Source of the DNA: Paracidovorax wautersii
GTDB taxonomy: Bacteria > Pseudomonadota > Gammaproteobacteria > Burkholderiales > Burkholderiaceae_C
Length of the DNA: 35,758 nt
Assembly: GCA_009912175.1 (NCBI GenBank)
Contig: WNDQ01000041.1
Location: forward strand, 1 to 35,758
Reading direction: 5' to 3'
This document shows, one piece after another, positions 1-7,186 of this stretch; position 1 is the stretch's first letter; the number at the start of each line of letters is the position of its first letter. The notes below the pieces were generated by a model. That model saw only the letters and a program-made list of their open reading frames with translations. It was not told the origin of the DNA and did no database searches. A program made the translations under genes and the position numbers.

Positions 1-1
1 T

Positions 2-286
2 GACCGTGGTAGCCAATACTGCTCGCGCGAGCACCGCGCCCTGTTGGAGCAATACGCTTTGATCGCCAGCATGAGTGCCAGAGGCAACTGCTACGACAAC
101 GCAGCAATGGAGAGTTGGAACCACAGTCTGAAGGTCGAGGCCATCCATGGTGAACACCTCGCCACACGGGAGCAGGCCAAGGCTCATGTGTTTGACTACA
201 TTGAGGTTGACTACAATCGGATCCGGCTGCACTCGACCCTGGGCTACCTCAGCCCAGAGCAGTACGAGCTGGCCAATGTCGCTTAG
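2..286 (+). CDS. IS3-family transposase OrfB, C-terminal fragment
   Basis: The reading frame is open from base 2 to the TAG at 284-286. It begins inside the DDE integrase core with DRGSQYCS, which carries the second catalytic Asp. It continues through [15 protein letters not shown], with the catalytic Glu in AMESW, and ends with the family's usual [16 protein letters not shown]. In intact elements OrfB is made as an OrfAB fusion by programmed -1 frameshifting and catalyses copy-out/paste-in transposition. The 5' part is missing because the window starts here, not because of a lesion. A TTG at 44 could be read as a start, but the homology runs upstream of it. Confidence 0.93.
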   Translation, partial: DRGSQYCSREHRALLEQYALIASMSARGNCYDNAAMESWNHSLKVEAIHGEHLATREQAKAHVFDYIEVDYNRIRLHSTLGYLSPEQYELANVA

Positions 287-289
287 ATA

Positions 290-316
290 GGTGTCCGTAA
301 ATCAGGGGCAAGATCA
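290..316. repeat. IS3 right terminal inverted repeat (IRR), 27 bp
   Basis: The reverse complement of 290-316 begins TGATCTTGCCCC and ends ACGGACACC. It matches 35443-35469 at 24 of 27 positions, with mismatches at positions 13, 15 and 18. It starts 3 bp after the transposase stop codon, as is usual for IS3 elements. Confidence 0.9.
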
Positions 317-600
317 ATGTTGTCGGCCACGGTCATCGAGGGGTAGTTGATGAACTGCTGGTAGACCATGGCCACGTTGCGTTCACGCACCGGCATGCCG
401 GTCACGTCCACACCGTCGACGCGCACGCGCCCTTCGGTGGGCGCGTCCAGCCCGGCCATGATGCGCATCAGGCTGGTCTTGCCCGCCTGCGTTGCGCCCA
501 GCAGCACGGTCACGGCGCCCGGCTGCAGCGCCAGGTCCATGCCGCGCAGCCAGGTCTGCGCCCCCACTGTCTTGCCGATGCGCTCCAGAACCAGCTGCAT
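317..600 (-). pseudogene. glpS: Glycerol-type ABC transporter ATPase, truncated by IS3 insertion
   Basis: This is the N-terminal 94-95 codons of an ABC ATPase on the minus strand, starting at ATG 598-600. Visible are a Walker A loop GATQAGKTS (the Ala-Gly-Lys-Thr variant is common in the glycerol/sugar CUT1-like ATPases), MRIMAGLDAPTEG, and the Q-loop region VYQQFINYPSMTVADNI. The reading frame then runs into the IS3 inverted repeat at 316. The signature motif, Walker B and the regulatory C-terminus are lost. It is divergent from glpR and glpK, which supports assignment to the GlpS subunit of a GlpSTPQV-type glycerol importer. The specificity is inferred from neighbours, and a related sugar ATPase is the alternative. 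The downstream transporter genes are not in this window. Confidence 0.72.
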
Positions 601-680
601 CCTGCACCCTTTCGTGCCACGGGAATCGGTCGATGGTCTCGCGCCGCGCACGGCCATTCCCGGCCGATTTCCGCGCTTCG

Positions 681-760
681 CTTAAATTCATTTTTGTTCT
701 TTTTCGTTCGATTTAAGTCAAGGTTTACCCTTGATCGCTTCCTTTTTGTTCGTTTTAAAG
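681..760. promoter_or_regulatory. Candidate GlpR operator region between glpS and glpR
   Basis: This AT-rich patch stands out from the GC-rich surroundings. It contains TTTTTCGTTCGATTTAAG at 700-717 and a near copy TTTTTGTTCGTTTTAAAG at 743-760, 43 bp apart. There is also an inverted pair, CTTAAAT at 681-687 and ATTTAAG at 711-717, and the palindrome TCAAGG-n5-CCTTGA at 718-734. TTCGTT-type repeats are typical of DeoR/GlpR operators. That this site controls glpS and glpR-glpK is inferred from position and motif. No convincing -35/-10 pair was fixed. Confidence 0.45.
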
Positions 761-816
761 TGGAGGCACCCTCACGGTTCCTTTCCTCATTTTTCTTTTT
801 CGTGGCCGATCCCCGC

Positions 817-1579
817 GTGAACACCAATCCCCGCCAACTGCTGCTGCTCGAACAGGTCCGCCTGCGCCGTTCGGCCTCCGTGGAAGAACTTGCCGACACC
901 CTGGGCGTGACCCTGCAGACCGTGCGCCGCGACGTCCAGCGCCTGGCCGACCTCGGGCTGGTGGCGCGTTTTCACGGCGGCGTGCGGGTGCCCAGCTCCA
1001 CCACCGAGAACCTGGCCCACACCCAGCGCGAGACGCTCAACGCCGAAGGCAAGGCGCGCATCGCGCAGGCCGTGGCGCGCGAGGTGCCCAACCACTGCTC
1101 GCTGATCCTGAACATCGGCACCACCACCGAGGCGATTGCGCGCGCGCTGCTGCGCCATCGCGGGCTGCGCGTGATCACCAACAACCTGCACGTGGCCACC
1201 ATCCTGGCCGGCAACGCCGACTGCGAGGTGATCGTGGCCGGTGGCGTGGTGCGCGCGCGACCGCGGCATCGTGGGCGAGGCGGCGGTGGACTTCATCCGC
1301 CAGTTCAAGGCCGATATCGCGCTCATCGGCATCTCGGGCATCGAGCCCGACGGTTCGCTGCGCGACTTCGACCTGCGCGAGGTCAAGGTCGCGCAGACCA
1401 TCATCAGCCATGCGCGCGAAGTCTGGCTGGCGGCCGACCAGAGCAAGTTCAACCGGCCCGCCATGGTGCAGGTCGCCACGCTCGCGCAAATCGACCGCCT
1501 GTTCACCGACGCGCCGCCGCCCGAGCCCTTCCCCGCACTGCTGCGCGATGCCAGCGTGGACACCACCGTGGCGGGCTGA
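817..1579 (+). pseudogene. glpR: DeoR-family glycerol regulator GlpR, frameshifted
   Basis: This is a DeoR-family repressor expected to bind glycerol-3-phosphate and control the glp genes. The N-terminal helix-turn-helix (SVEELADTLGVTLQTVRRD) and the start of the sugar-phosphate domain (GTTTEAIARALL, GGVVR) lie in one frame. From about 1258 the protein continues in another frame as DRGIVGEAAVDFIRQF and runs to the TGA at 1577-1579. The break is in a GC dinucleotide run (1251-1259), and restoring 2 nt would give the family's usual spacing GGxVRxxDxGI. The start is taken as GTG 817, which gives MNTNPRQLLLLEQ. GTG 802 is possible, and neither has a clear ribosome site. It could be a real slippage mutation or a sequencing error. 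Confidence 0.82.
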
Positions 1580-1639
1580 GAACGTGTTCTGACGCCCCCG
1601 CCACGCCCTTTTGCCTGCCGGCCACCCGGCCTCTCTGCC

Positions 1640-3136
1640 ATGACCTACCTGCTTGCCCTCGACCAAGGCACCTCCAGTTCGCGCAGCATCGTGTTCGATG
1701 AAAACGGCCGCATCGTCGCGCAGGCCCAGCAGGAGCTGCCGCAGATCTACCCGCGGCCCGGCTGGGTCGAGCACGACCCGCTGGTGATCTGGCGCACCCA
1801 GCTGGCGACCGCGCGCGACGCGCTGGCCCAGGCCGGGCTGCAGGCGCACGACGTGCGGGCGCTGGGCATCACCAACCAGCGCGAAACCACGGTGCTGTGG
1901 AACCGCCGCACCGGCCAGCCCGTGCACCATGCCATCGTCTGGCAGGACCGGCGCGCCGAGCCGCTGTGCGCCGAGCTGCGCGAGCAAGGCCACGAGCCGC
2001 TGATCCAGGCCCGCACCGGCCTGCGCATCGACGCCTATTTCTCGGCCACCAAGCTGCGCTGGCTGCTCGACCACGTGCCCGGCGCACGCGCCGCGGCCGA
2101 GGCCGGCGAACTGGCCTTCGGCACCGTCGACAGCTGGCTCATCTGGCAGCTCACCGGCGGCCAGGTGCATGTGACCGACGTGACCAACGCCGCGCGCACC
2201 ATGTTCTTCAACGTGCACACCAACGACTGGGACGACGACCTGCTGGCCCTGCTGCGCATTCCGCGCGCGCTGCTGCCGCGCGTGCAGCCCTCGGCCAGCG
2301 ACTTCGGCGCCACCGAGGCCGGCCTGCTGGGCGGCGCCATCCGCATCGGCGGCGTGGCCGGCGACCAGCAGAGCGCCCTGTTCGGCCAGGCCTGCTTTAC
2401 GGCCGGCATGGCCAAGAACACCTACGGCACGGGCTGCTTCATGCTCATGCACACGGGCAGCGGCTTCCAGACCTCGCGCAACGGCCTGTTGACCACCAGC
2501 GCGGCACAAACCAGCGCCCGCCAGCCCGAGTACGCCATGGAAGGCAGCGTCTTCGTGGGCGGCGCCGTGGTGCAGTGGCTGCGCGACGGGCTGCGCGCCA
2601 TCACCCGCAGCGACGAAGTGCAGTCGCTGGCCGAAAGCGTGCCCGATTCGGGCGGCGTGATGATGGTGCCGGCCTTCACCGGCCTGGGCGCGCCCTACTG
2701 GCAACCCGACGCGCGCGGCACCATCACAGGCCTGACGCGCGGCACCACCATTGCCCACATCGCGCGCGCGGCGCTCGAAAGCATCGCCTACCAGAGCGCC
2801 GCGCTGCTGCAGGCCATGAGCCGCGACGCGGTCGAAGCCGGTGGCGCGCCGGTCAGCGAGCTGCGCGTGGACGGCGGCGCCTGCGTCAATGACCTGCTCA
2901 TGCAATTCCAGGCCGACCTGCTGGGCATCCCCGTCGTGCGCCCCGCCGTGGTCGAGACCACCGCCCTGGGCGCGGCCTACCTGGCCGGCCTGACCAGCGG
3001 CGTCTACCAGGGCACGGCCGACCTGGCACGGCTGTGGCGCACCGAACGCCGCTTCACGCCCACGCTCAGCCCCGCGCATGCGCAGCAGCTCATGGCGCGC
3101 TGGGAGCATTCGGTCCGCCAAGCTGCGCTGGAATAG
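1640..3136 (+). CDS. glpK: Glycerol kinase
   Basis: This 498-aa FGGY-family kinase phosphorylates glycerol with ATP to sn-glycerol-3-phosphate in the cytosol, the first step of glycerol use. The N-terminal phosphate-binding motif [14 protein letters not shown] is at residues 7-20. The stretch [10 protein letters not shown] lies near residue 240, followed by the GTGCFML loop near 262. The FGGY signature region [13 protein letters not shown] is near 348, and the C-terminal [16 protein letters not shown] is present. The length is normal for the family. It starts 60 bp after glpR on the same strand, so the two are probably co-transcribed. The gene is intact although both neighbours (glpS, glpR) are broken, so glycerol phosphorylation is probably kept while local control and uptake are damaged. 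Confidence 0.97.
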   Translation: MTYLLALDQGTSSSRSIVFDENGRIVAQAQQELPQIYPRPGWVEHDPLVIWRTQLATARDALAQAGLQAHDVRALGITNQRETTVLWNRRTGQPVHHAIVWQDRRAEPLCAELREQGHEPLIQARTGLRIDAYFSATKLRWLLDHVPGARAAAEAGELAFGTVDSWLIWQLTGGQVHVTDVTNAARTMFFNVHTNDWDDDLLALLRIPRALLPRVQPSASDFGATEAGLLGGAIRIGGVAGDQQSALFGQACFTAGMAKNTYGTGCFMLMHTGSGFQTSRNGLLTTSAAQTSARQPEYAMEGSVFVGGAVVQWLRDGLRAITRSDEVQSLAESVPDSGGVMMVPAFTGLGAPYWQPDARGTITGLTRGTTIAHIARAALESIAYQSAALLQAMSRDAVEAGGAPVSELRVDGGACVNDLLMQFQADLLGIPVVRPAVVETTALGAAYLAGLTSGVYQGTADLARLWRTERRFTPTLSPAHAQQLMARWEHSVRQAALE

Positions 3137-3139
3137 ACG

Positions 3140-3220
3140 CCCCCCGAAGCGCCTGCGGCGCCTGCCCCCACTGGGGGTGACAGCGTGGACGGGCAAAGCC
3201 CGTCCACGCTGTCACTTGCA
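3140..3220 (+). repeat. Intergenic hairpin repeat, copy A (after glpK)
   Basis: This ~81-bp element starts 4 nt after the glpK stop and closely matches 24974-25055 after pyk. It has three successive stems: GCGCC-TGC-GGCGC, then CCCCC-act-GGGGG, then a perfect 18-bp inverted repeat (3177-3194 with 3198-3215) closed by AAA. It ends CTGTCACTTGCA. No T-run follows, so it is not a canonical intrinsic terminator, though the long stem could stabilise the glpK 3' end or assist Rho-dependent termination. Confidence 0.85.
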
Positions 3221-3311
3221 AGAGAGGGTCCTAGGGCATTCCACCACAGCGCGACTACGCGCAATGAAATAATGCGGCGCATCATTCCACCGTTCACTGA
3301 ACTGCCGCACC

Positions 3312-4157
3312 ATGACCGCCGCTTCCACTGCCACGCCCAGCCATCCTTTGATCGCCTTCATCGGCGGCGGCAACATGGCCAGCGCCATCATCGGCGGGCT
3401 GGTCCAGCAGGGCCATCCGGGCGAGCGCATCGTGGTGGTGGCGCCGACCGAGGCCACGCGTGGCCGGCTTGCGCAGGCCTACGGCGTGCGCACGCTGGCC
3501 GCGCCCGATGCGTCGCTGGGCGGCGCCGATCTGGTGGTGTGGGCCGTCAAGCCGCAGATGCTGCAGGCCGCGGCCCAGCCCGTGCTGCCCTTTGTGGCCC
3601 AGGCGCTGCACCTGAGCGTGGCCGCCGGCATTGGCAGCGACACGCTGGCACGCTGGCTGCAGTCCGAACGGGTAGTGCGCGCCATGCCCAACACGCCGGC
3701 GCTGGTCGGCCAGGGCATGACCGGGCTGTACGCACGGCCGGCCGCAACCAGCGCCGACCGCACACTGGTCGAGCGCACGCTGCAGCCCACCGGCCAGTTG
3801 CTGTGGCTGGACCAGGACACGCTGATCGACGCCGTCACCGCCGTCTCGGGCTCCGGCCCGGCCTATGTCTTTTATTTCATGGAAGCGATCGAGGCCCAGG
3901 GCGTCAAACTGGGCCTGAGCCCGCAGCAGGCGCACCAGCTTGCCCTGGCCACCTTCGCGGGCGCCACCGCGCTGGCGGCCGCTTCCGACGAGCCGCTGCA
4001 GACGCTGCGCCAGCGCGTCACCTCCAAGGGCGGCACCACGTTCGCGGCCATCAGCAGCCTGAAAGCCGACGGCGTGGCCGGCAGCATCCAGCGCGCCGTG
4101 CAGGCCTGCCAGCAGCGCGCCCGTGAACTGGGCGCGGAATTCGGCCGCGCGGATTGA
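3312..4157 (+). CDS. proC: Pyrroline-5-carboxylate reductase
   Basis: This 281-aa cytosolic enzyme reduces 1-pyrroline-5-carboxylate to L-proline with NAD(P)H, the last step of proline synthesis. The N-terminal Rossmann motif IGGGNMASAIIGG is at residues 17-29. The variant MPNTPALVGQGMTGLYA is mid-protein. The P5CR signature SGSGPAYVFYFMEA is near residue 178, and TSKGGTTFAAI is near 237. All are intact and the length is normal. It begins 91 bp after copy A of the hairpin repeat and has no obvious partner in an operon. Confidence 0.96.
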   Translation: MTAASTATPSHPLIAFIGGGNMASAIIGGLVQQGHPGERIVVVAPTEATRGRLAQAYGVRTLAAPDASLGGADLVVWAVKPQMLQAAAQPVLPFVAQALHLSVAAGIGSDTLARWLQSERVVRAMPNTPALVGQGMTGLYARPAATSADRTLVERTLQPTGQLLWLDQDTLIDAVTAVSGSGPAYVFYFMEAIEAQGVKLGLSPQQAHQLALATFAGATALAAASDEPLQTLRQRVTSKGGTTFAAISSLKADGVAGSIQRAVQACQQRARELGAEFGRAD

Positions 4158-4205
4158 CTCCAAGCACCACGGCGGCCGGCGTGGCCGCCCGCGCCAGGAG
4201 CAAAC

Positions 4206-4967
4206 ATGCCTGCCCAAGACCTCCCAAACGCTATCCCAAACGATAGCAAGCCCGCCATGATTGCCAGCCCCCGGATGCCTGCAACCCTGCGCCAGGAATT
4301 CAAGCGCCGCTGGGCGCCGCACCGCATCTGGCCGCGCCTGCTGGCCTTGCTGGCCCTGGTCACGGTCGTGCTGCTGCAAGCCGGCTGCGCCTCCACCTTG
4401 CGCAGCGACGTAACCACCTTCCAGCGCTGGCCCGCCGACGCCCAGGGCGCCACCTTCGACTTCCGCACCGACCCGCGCTATGCGCAGGACCTCGAATACC
4501 AGAGCTACCAGCAGCACATCGCCAACGCCCTGCAGCTCCAGGGCCTGCGTCTGGCCACCCCGGGCGAGAAACCGCGCTTCTGGGTCGGCTTCGACTACGA
4601 CACCGCCACACGACGCGTCGTCACGCAGGAGCCGATCTTCGACGACCGCCGGGTCTGGGTCTCGCCGATCTGGGTGCAGGGCGCCGGCTGGCGCGGCGGC
4701 TACTGGGCCAGCGACCCGTTCGGCCCGCGCATCATCGGCCAGCGCGCGGTCGAGCACGACGTGCGCACGCGCCGCCTGAAGGTCGAGATCAACGACGGCG
4801 AGCGCCGCGTGTTCGAGGGCACGGCCCAGACCAACGCGGGCGGCGACCAGCCCATCAGCACCGTCATGCCCTACCTGATCCGCAGCGTCTTCGACGACTT
4901 CCCCGGCCGCGACGGCCAGACCCGCACGGTCGAATTCGACACCAAGACACGCGCGATCCGGCGCTGA
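4206..4967 (+). CDS. DUF4136-like lipoprotein
   Basis: This predicted lipoprotein of 253 aa starts at ATG 4206, preceded by AGGAG 5 nt upstream. A hydrophobic stretch (LLALLALVTVVLLQAGC) ends in a lipobox with the acylated Cys at residue 61. The mature part, with TFDFRTDP, YQSYQQHIANALQLQGL and the late RRLKVEINDGERRVFEGTA, resembles DUF4136 periplasmic lipoproteins of unknown function. The 60-residue leader is far longer than usual, and a small inverted repeat lies inside it. Translation may really begin at Met18 (4257) or Met24 (4275). The family assignment is from memory of its pattern and no function is proposed. Confidence 0.8.
   Translation: MPAQDLPNAIPNDSKPAMIASPRMPATLRQEFKRRWAPHRIWPRLLALLALVTVVLLQAGCASTLRSDVTTFQRWPADAQGATFDFRTDPRYAQDLEYQSYQQHIANALQLQGLRLATPGEKPRFWVGFDYDTATRRVVTQEPIFDDRRVWVSPIWVQGAGWRGGYWASDPFGPRIIGQRAVEHDVRTRRLKVEINDGERRVFEGTAQTNAGGDQPISTVMPYLIRSVFDDFPGRDGQTRTVEFDTKTRAIRR
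4230..4247. repeat. Short inverted repeat GCTATC-n6-GATAGC
   Basis: GCTATC at 4230-4235 and GATAGC at 4242-4247 form a perfect 6-bp stem inside the apparent leader of the lipoprotein gene. Short AT-containing hairpins like this are common between genes in Comamonadaceae, from my general familiarity. Its place argues that the lipoprotein start may lie downstream of it. It may instead belong to the proC 3' end. Confidence 0.55.
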
Positions 4968-5007
4968 AACCGCAGCGCCACGCGGGGCCACGCGGCACAA
5001 TCGCCGC

Positions 5008-6067
5008 ATGACGCCTTCGACGCTTTCCTCACCCGATCCCGGCTCGCCCGCGCAGGCCGGCGCCACGTCGCATGCCTATGCGGCGCTCACGCCCGACGTG
5101 GTGCTCGACGCGCTGGCCAGCATCGGGCTGTACGGCGACGGCCGCCTGATGGCGCTGAGCTCGTACGAAAACCGCGTCTATCAGGTCGCGCTTGAATCCC
5201 CTTTCGATACCGGCCACGAGCACTGCAGCGCCGTCGTCGCCAAGTTCTACCGGCCGGGCCGCTGGAGCCGCGCGCAGATCCTGGAAGAACACGCCTTCGC
5301 GGCCGAGCTGGTCGCCGACGAGGTGCCCATGGTCGCGCCGCTGGTGGTGGACGGCCAGACGCTGTTTCACTTCGGCGGTTTTGATTTTTCGGTCAGCCCG
5401 CGCCGGGGCGGTCGCCGGCCCGAGCTGGACGATTTTGAAGTGCTGGAGTGGATCGGCCGGCTGATGGCGCGGCTGCACAACGTGGGCGCACGCACGCCCT
5501 TCGTGCACCGCCCCGCGCTCGACGCCCAGACCTTCGCGCGCGAGCCGCGCGAGTGGCTGCGGCGCCACGACATGATCCCGCCCGACGCGCGCCCGGCCTG
5601 GGAGGCCGCGTTCGAACGCGCGCTGGCCCTGATCGACACGGCGCTGGCGCGCGGCGGCGACGGCGGCGCGGCCATCACGGCATTGCGCCTGCATGGCGAC
5701 TGCCACCCCGGCAACATTCTGTGGACGCCCGACACCGGCCCGCATTTTGTCGACCTGGACGATGCGCGCACGGGGCCGGCGGTGCAGGACCTGTGGATGC
5801 TGACCAGCGGCGACCGCGCCCAGCGCACGCAGCAGTGGAGCGCGCTGCTCGACGGCTACGAAAGCCTGCGGGCCTTCGACCGGCGCGAGCTGGCACTGGT
5901 CGAGCCGCTGCGCACGCTGCGCCTGATCCACTACAGCGCCTGGCTGGGACGACCCGGCCTTTCCGGCCAATTTCCCGTGGTTCGGCAGCAGCGCCTACTG
6001 GCACGGCCAGGCGCAGTTGCTGCACGAGCAGGTCGAGGCGATGCAGGACGAGCCGCTCTACGTCTGA
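5008..6067 (+). pseudogene. srkA: Stress-response kinase SrkA (YihE/RdoA), frameshifted near the 3' end
   Basis: This is a Ser/Thr protein kinase of the APH-like fold (YihE/RdoA/SrkA), linked in E. coli to envelope and oxidative stress. LSSYENRVYQV forms the nucleotide loop. HGDCHPGNILW near residue 229 carries the catalytic Asp, and FVDLDDA near 247 carries the metal-binding Asp. The first frame is normal up to IHYSAWLG at about 5947. The conserved ending DDPAFPANFPWFG through DEPLYV then continues in another frame to the TGA at 6065-6067. The family consensus AWLxRRWDDPAFP suggests that about 11 nt between two GCTGG repeats are missing. Without the correction the frame runs far past the normal end. 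Both kinase motifs remain, so a product with a foreign tail is possible. Confidence 0.85.
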
Positions 6068-6082
6068 GCCATCGCACCGCCC

Positions 6083-6985
6083 ATGAAGCTCAAGCACATC
6101 GAGGTCTTCAACGCCATCATGCTGACGGGCAGCGTGAGCGCGGCGGCGCGCCTGCTGCACGTGACGCAGCCGGCGATCACGCAGACGCTCAAGCACGCCG
6201 AGCTGCAGTTGGGCTATGCGCTGTTCACGCGCCAGCGCAACCGGCTGGTGCCCACGCACGAGGCGCAGGCGCTGTACCCGGAGATCCAGCGGCTGATGTC
6301 GCAACTCGAGTCGGTGCGGCGGCTGTCGGCGGCGCTGGGCCGCCAGGGCGGCGCGGGGCTGCGCATCCTGATCGTGCCGTCGCTGGCGGTGCGGGCGCTG
6401 CCCGAGGCGCTGGCGCGTTTTCGCCAGCGGCATCCGGACATGCCGATCACGGTGCGCAGCCTGCATTCCCGCGAGGTGGCGCAGGCGATGGCGCTGCAGG
6501 AAGGCGATGCGGGCATCGTCTACGGGCGTATCAGCCACCCGGCGCTGCAGGCCGAGCTGCTGGCCACGGGCCGGCTGGTGTGTGTGTCGCGGGTGCGCGG
6601 TCGCACGGCCGCGCGGGTCGCGCCGGTGGCGCTGGAGGAGGTGCTGCGCAAGCCCTTCATCCGCATCGACGAGAACGACCCGCTGGGCGCGATGCTGGCC
6701 GAGCAGTGGTCGCGTCACGGGCTGCAGGCGCTGGCCGAGCGCGGGGCGGACATCACCGTGCAGACGCACCATATTGCGATGCTGCTGGCCGAGCAGGGCA
6801 TGGCGCCGGCCATCATCGATTCGTTCACGGCGGGGGCGGCGCGCAGTGCGACGCTGCAGGCGCGGGTGATCGAGCCGGAGGTGCCGGTGGAGCTGAGTGC
6901 GCTGCTGCCGCAGAACGTGCGTTCGCCGCGGCCGGTGGCGGAGTTTCTGGAGGACTTCCGGCGGGTTCTGGGCGAGGTGGCGTGA
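6083..6985 (+). CDS. LysR-family transcriptional regulator
   Basis: This 300-aa LysR-type regulator has an N-terminal winged helix-turn-helix (MKLKHIEVFNAIMLTGS, then AARLLHVTQPAITQTLKHAE, residues 1-45). A linker and the two-lobed effector-binding domain follow (LRILIVPSLAVRALPEALARF onward). The length is typical. It starts 15 bp after the srkA stop on the same strand. On its other side, across the structured element at 7019-7131, lie convergent dadA-like and binding-protein genes. It may control that amino-acid module, but the convergent layout gives no shared promoter and no operator was seen, so the target is unknown. Confidence 0.92.
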   Translation: MKLKHIEVFNAIMLTGSVSAAARLLHVTQPAITQTLKHAELQLGYALFTRQRNRLVPTHEAQALYPEIQRLMSQLESVRRLSAALGRQGGAGLRILIVPSLAVRALPEALARFRQRHPDMPITVRSLHSREVAQAMALQEGDAGIVYGRISHPALQAELLATGRLVCVSRVRGRTAARVAPVALEEVLRKPFIRIDENDPLGAMLAEQWSRHGLQALAERGADITVQTHHIAMLLAEQGMAPAIIDSFTAGAARSATLQARVIEPEVPVELSALLPQNVRSPRPVAEFLEDFRRVLGEVA

Positions 6986-7018
6986 CTCCATCGGCCCCAA
7001 AAATCCGCCATGTCGGGA

Positions 7019-7131
7019 GTGCGCGAGCGGGTTCAGGGACCGATCTCAGCGAGGTCAAGGAGGAGCCGATCGCCGCAAGGCGATTGGCGGGGGACAGGAG
7101 CAGAGAGCGGTCCCTGAACCCGTTCGCGCAC
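7019..7131 (+). repeat. Structured hairpin element E1 (variable arms, conserved core)
   Basis: The outer arms 7019-7047 and 7103-7131 pair over 27 of 29 positions. Inside lie a purine-rich strand AGCGAGGTCAAGGAGGAG, a 9-bp inner hairpin (CCGATCGCC with GGCGATTGG) closed by a GCAA tetraloop, and GGGGGACAGGAGCAG. The two conserved strands and the layout match the elements at 25752-25861 and 25916-26025, while the arms and inner stem differ in sequence. It lies between the 3' ends of the convergent LysR (+) and dadA-like (-) genes. The one-sided conservation suggests a transcribed RNA or single-stranded DNA structure. I do not recognise it as a named family. Confidence 0.8.
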
Positions 7132-7186
7132 GCGCTCGCCTCGCGATGGCCTGCAAAAAGCAGCCGTCAGCGCGTGGGTGGGGGGC

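Larger units (their letters stand above)
1..316 (+). mobile_element. IS3-family insertion sequence, right end (partial)
   Basis: This is the last 316 bp of an IS3-family element. It holds the C-terminal part of the transposase and the right terminal inverted repeat, and the rest lies outside the window. The end at 316 is set by the match to the left terminal repeat of the copy at the other edge of the window. Immediately beyond it an ABC transporter gene is cut off, so the insertion is in or next to a coding region. The target duplication cannot be tested because the other end of this copy is missing. Confidence 0.9.

Noticed and set aside
694..816. An N-terminal extension of GlpR from base 694
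   Set aside because: It encodes Phe/Arg-rich sequence from an AT-rich operator region, and DeoR proteins start at the NTNPRQ-like segment.
1175..3196. A 673-codon minus-strand open frame across glpR and glpK
   Set aside because: It is a shadow frame opposite intact glpK, with low-complexity composition and no recognisable motif.
3177..3215. Canonical intrinsic terminator after glpK
   Set aside because: The stem is long and perfect, but no T-run follows on the plus strand, so it was recorded as a repeat instead.
3294..5066. A 590-codon minus-strand open frame across proC and the lipoprotein gene
   Set aside because: It is a shadow of two recognisable plus-strand genes and crosses a gene boundary without any domain.
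7019..7131. Integron attC sites as an explanation for the hairpin elements
   Set aside because: attC sites have conserved outer boxes and variable centres. These have variable outer arms and a conserved inner core, and no integrase or cassette array is present.
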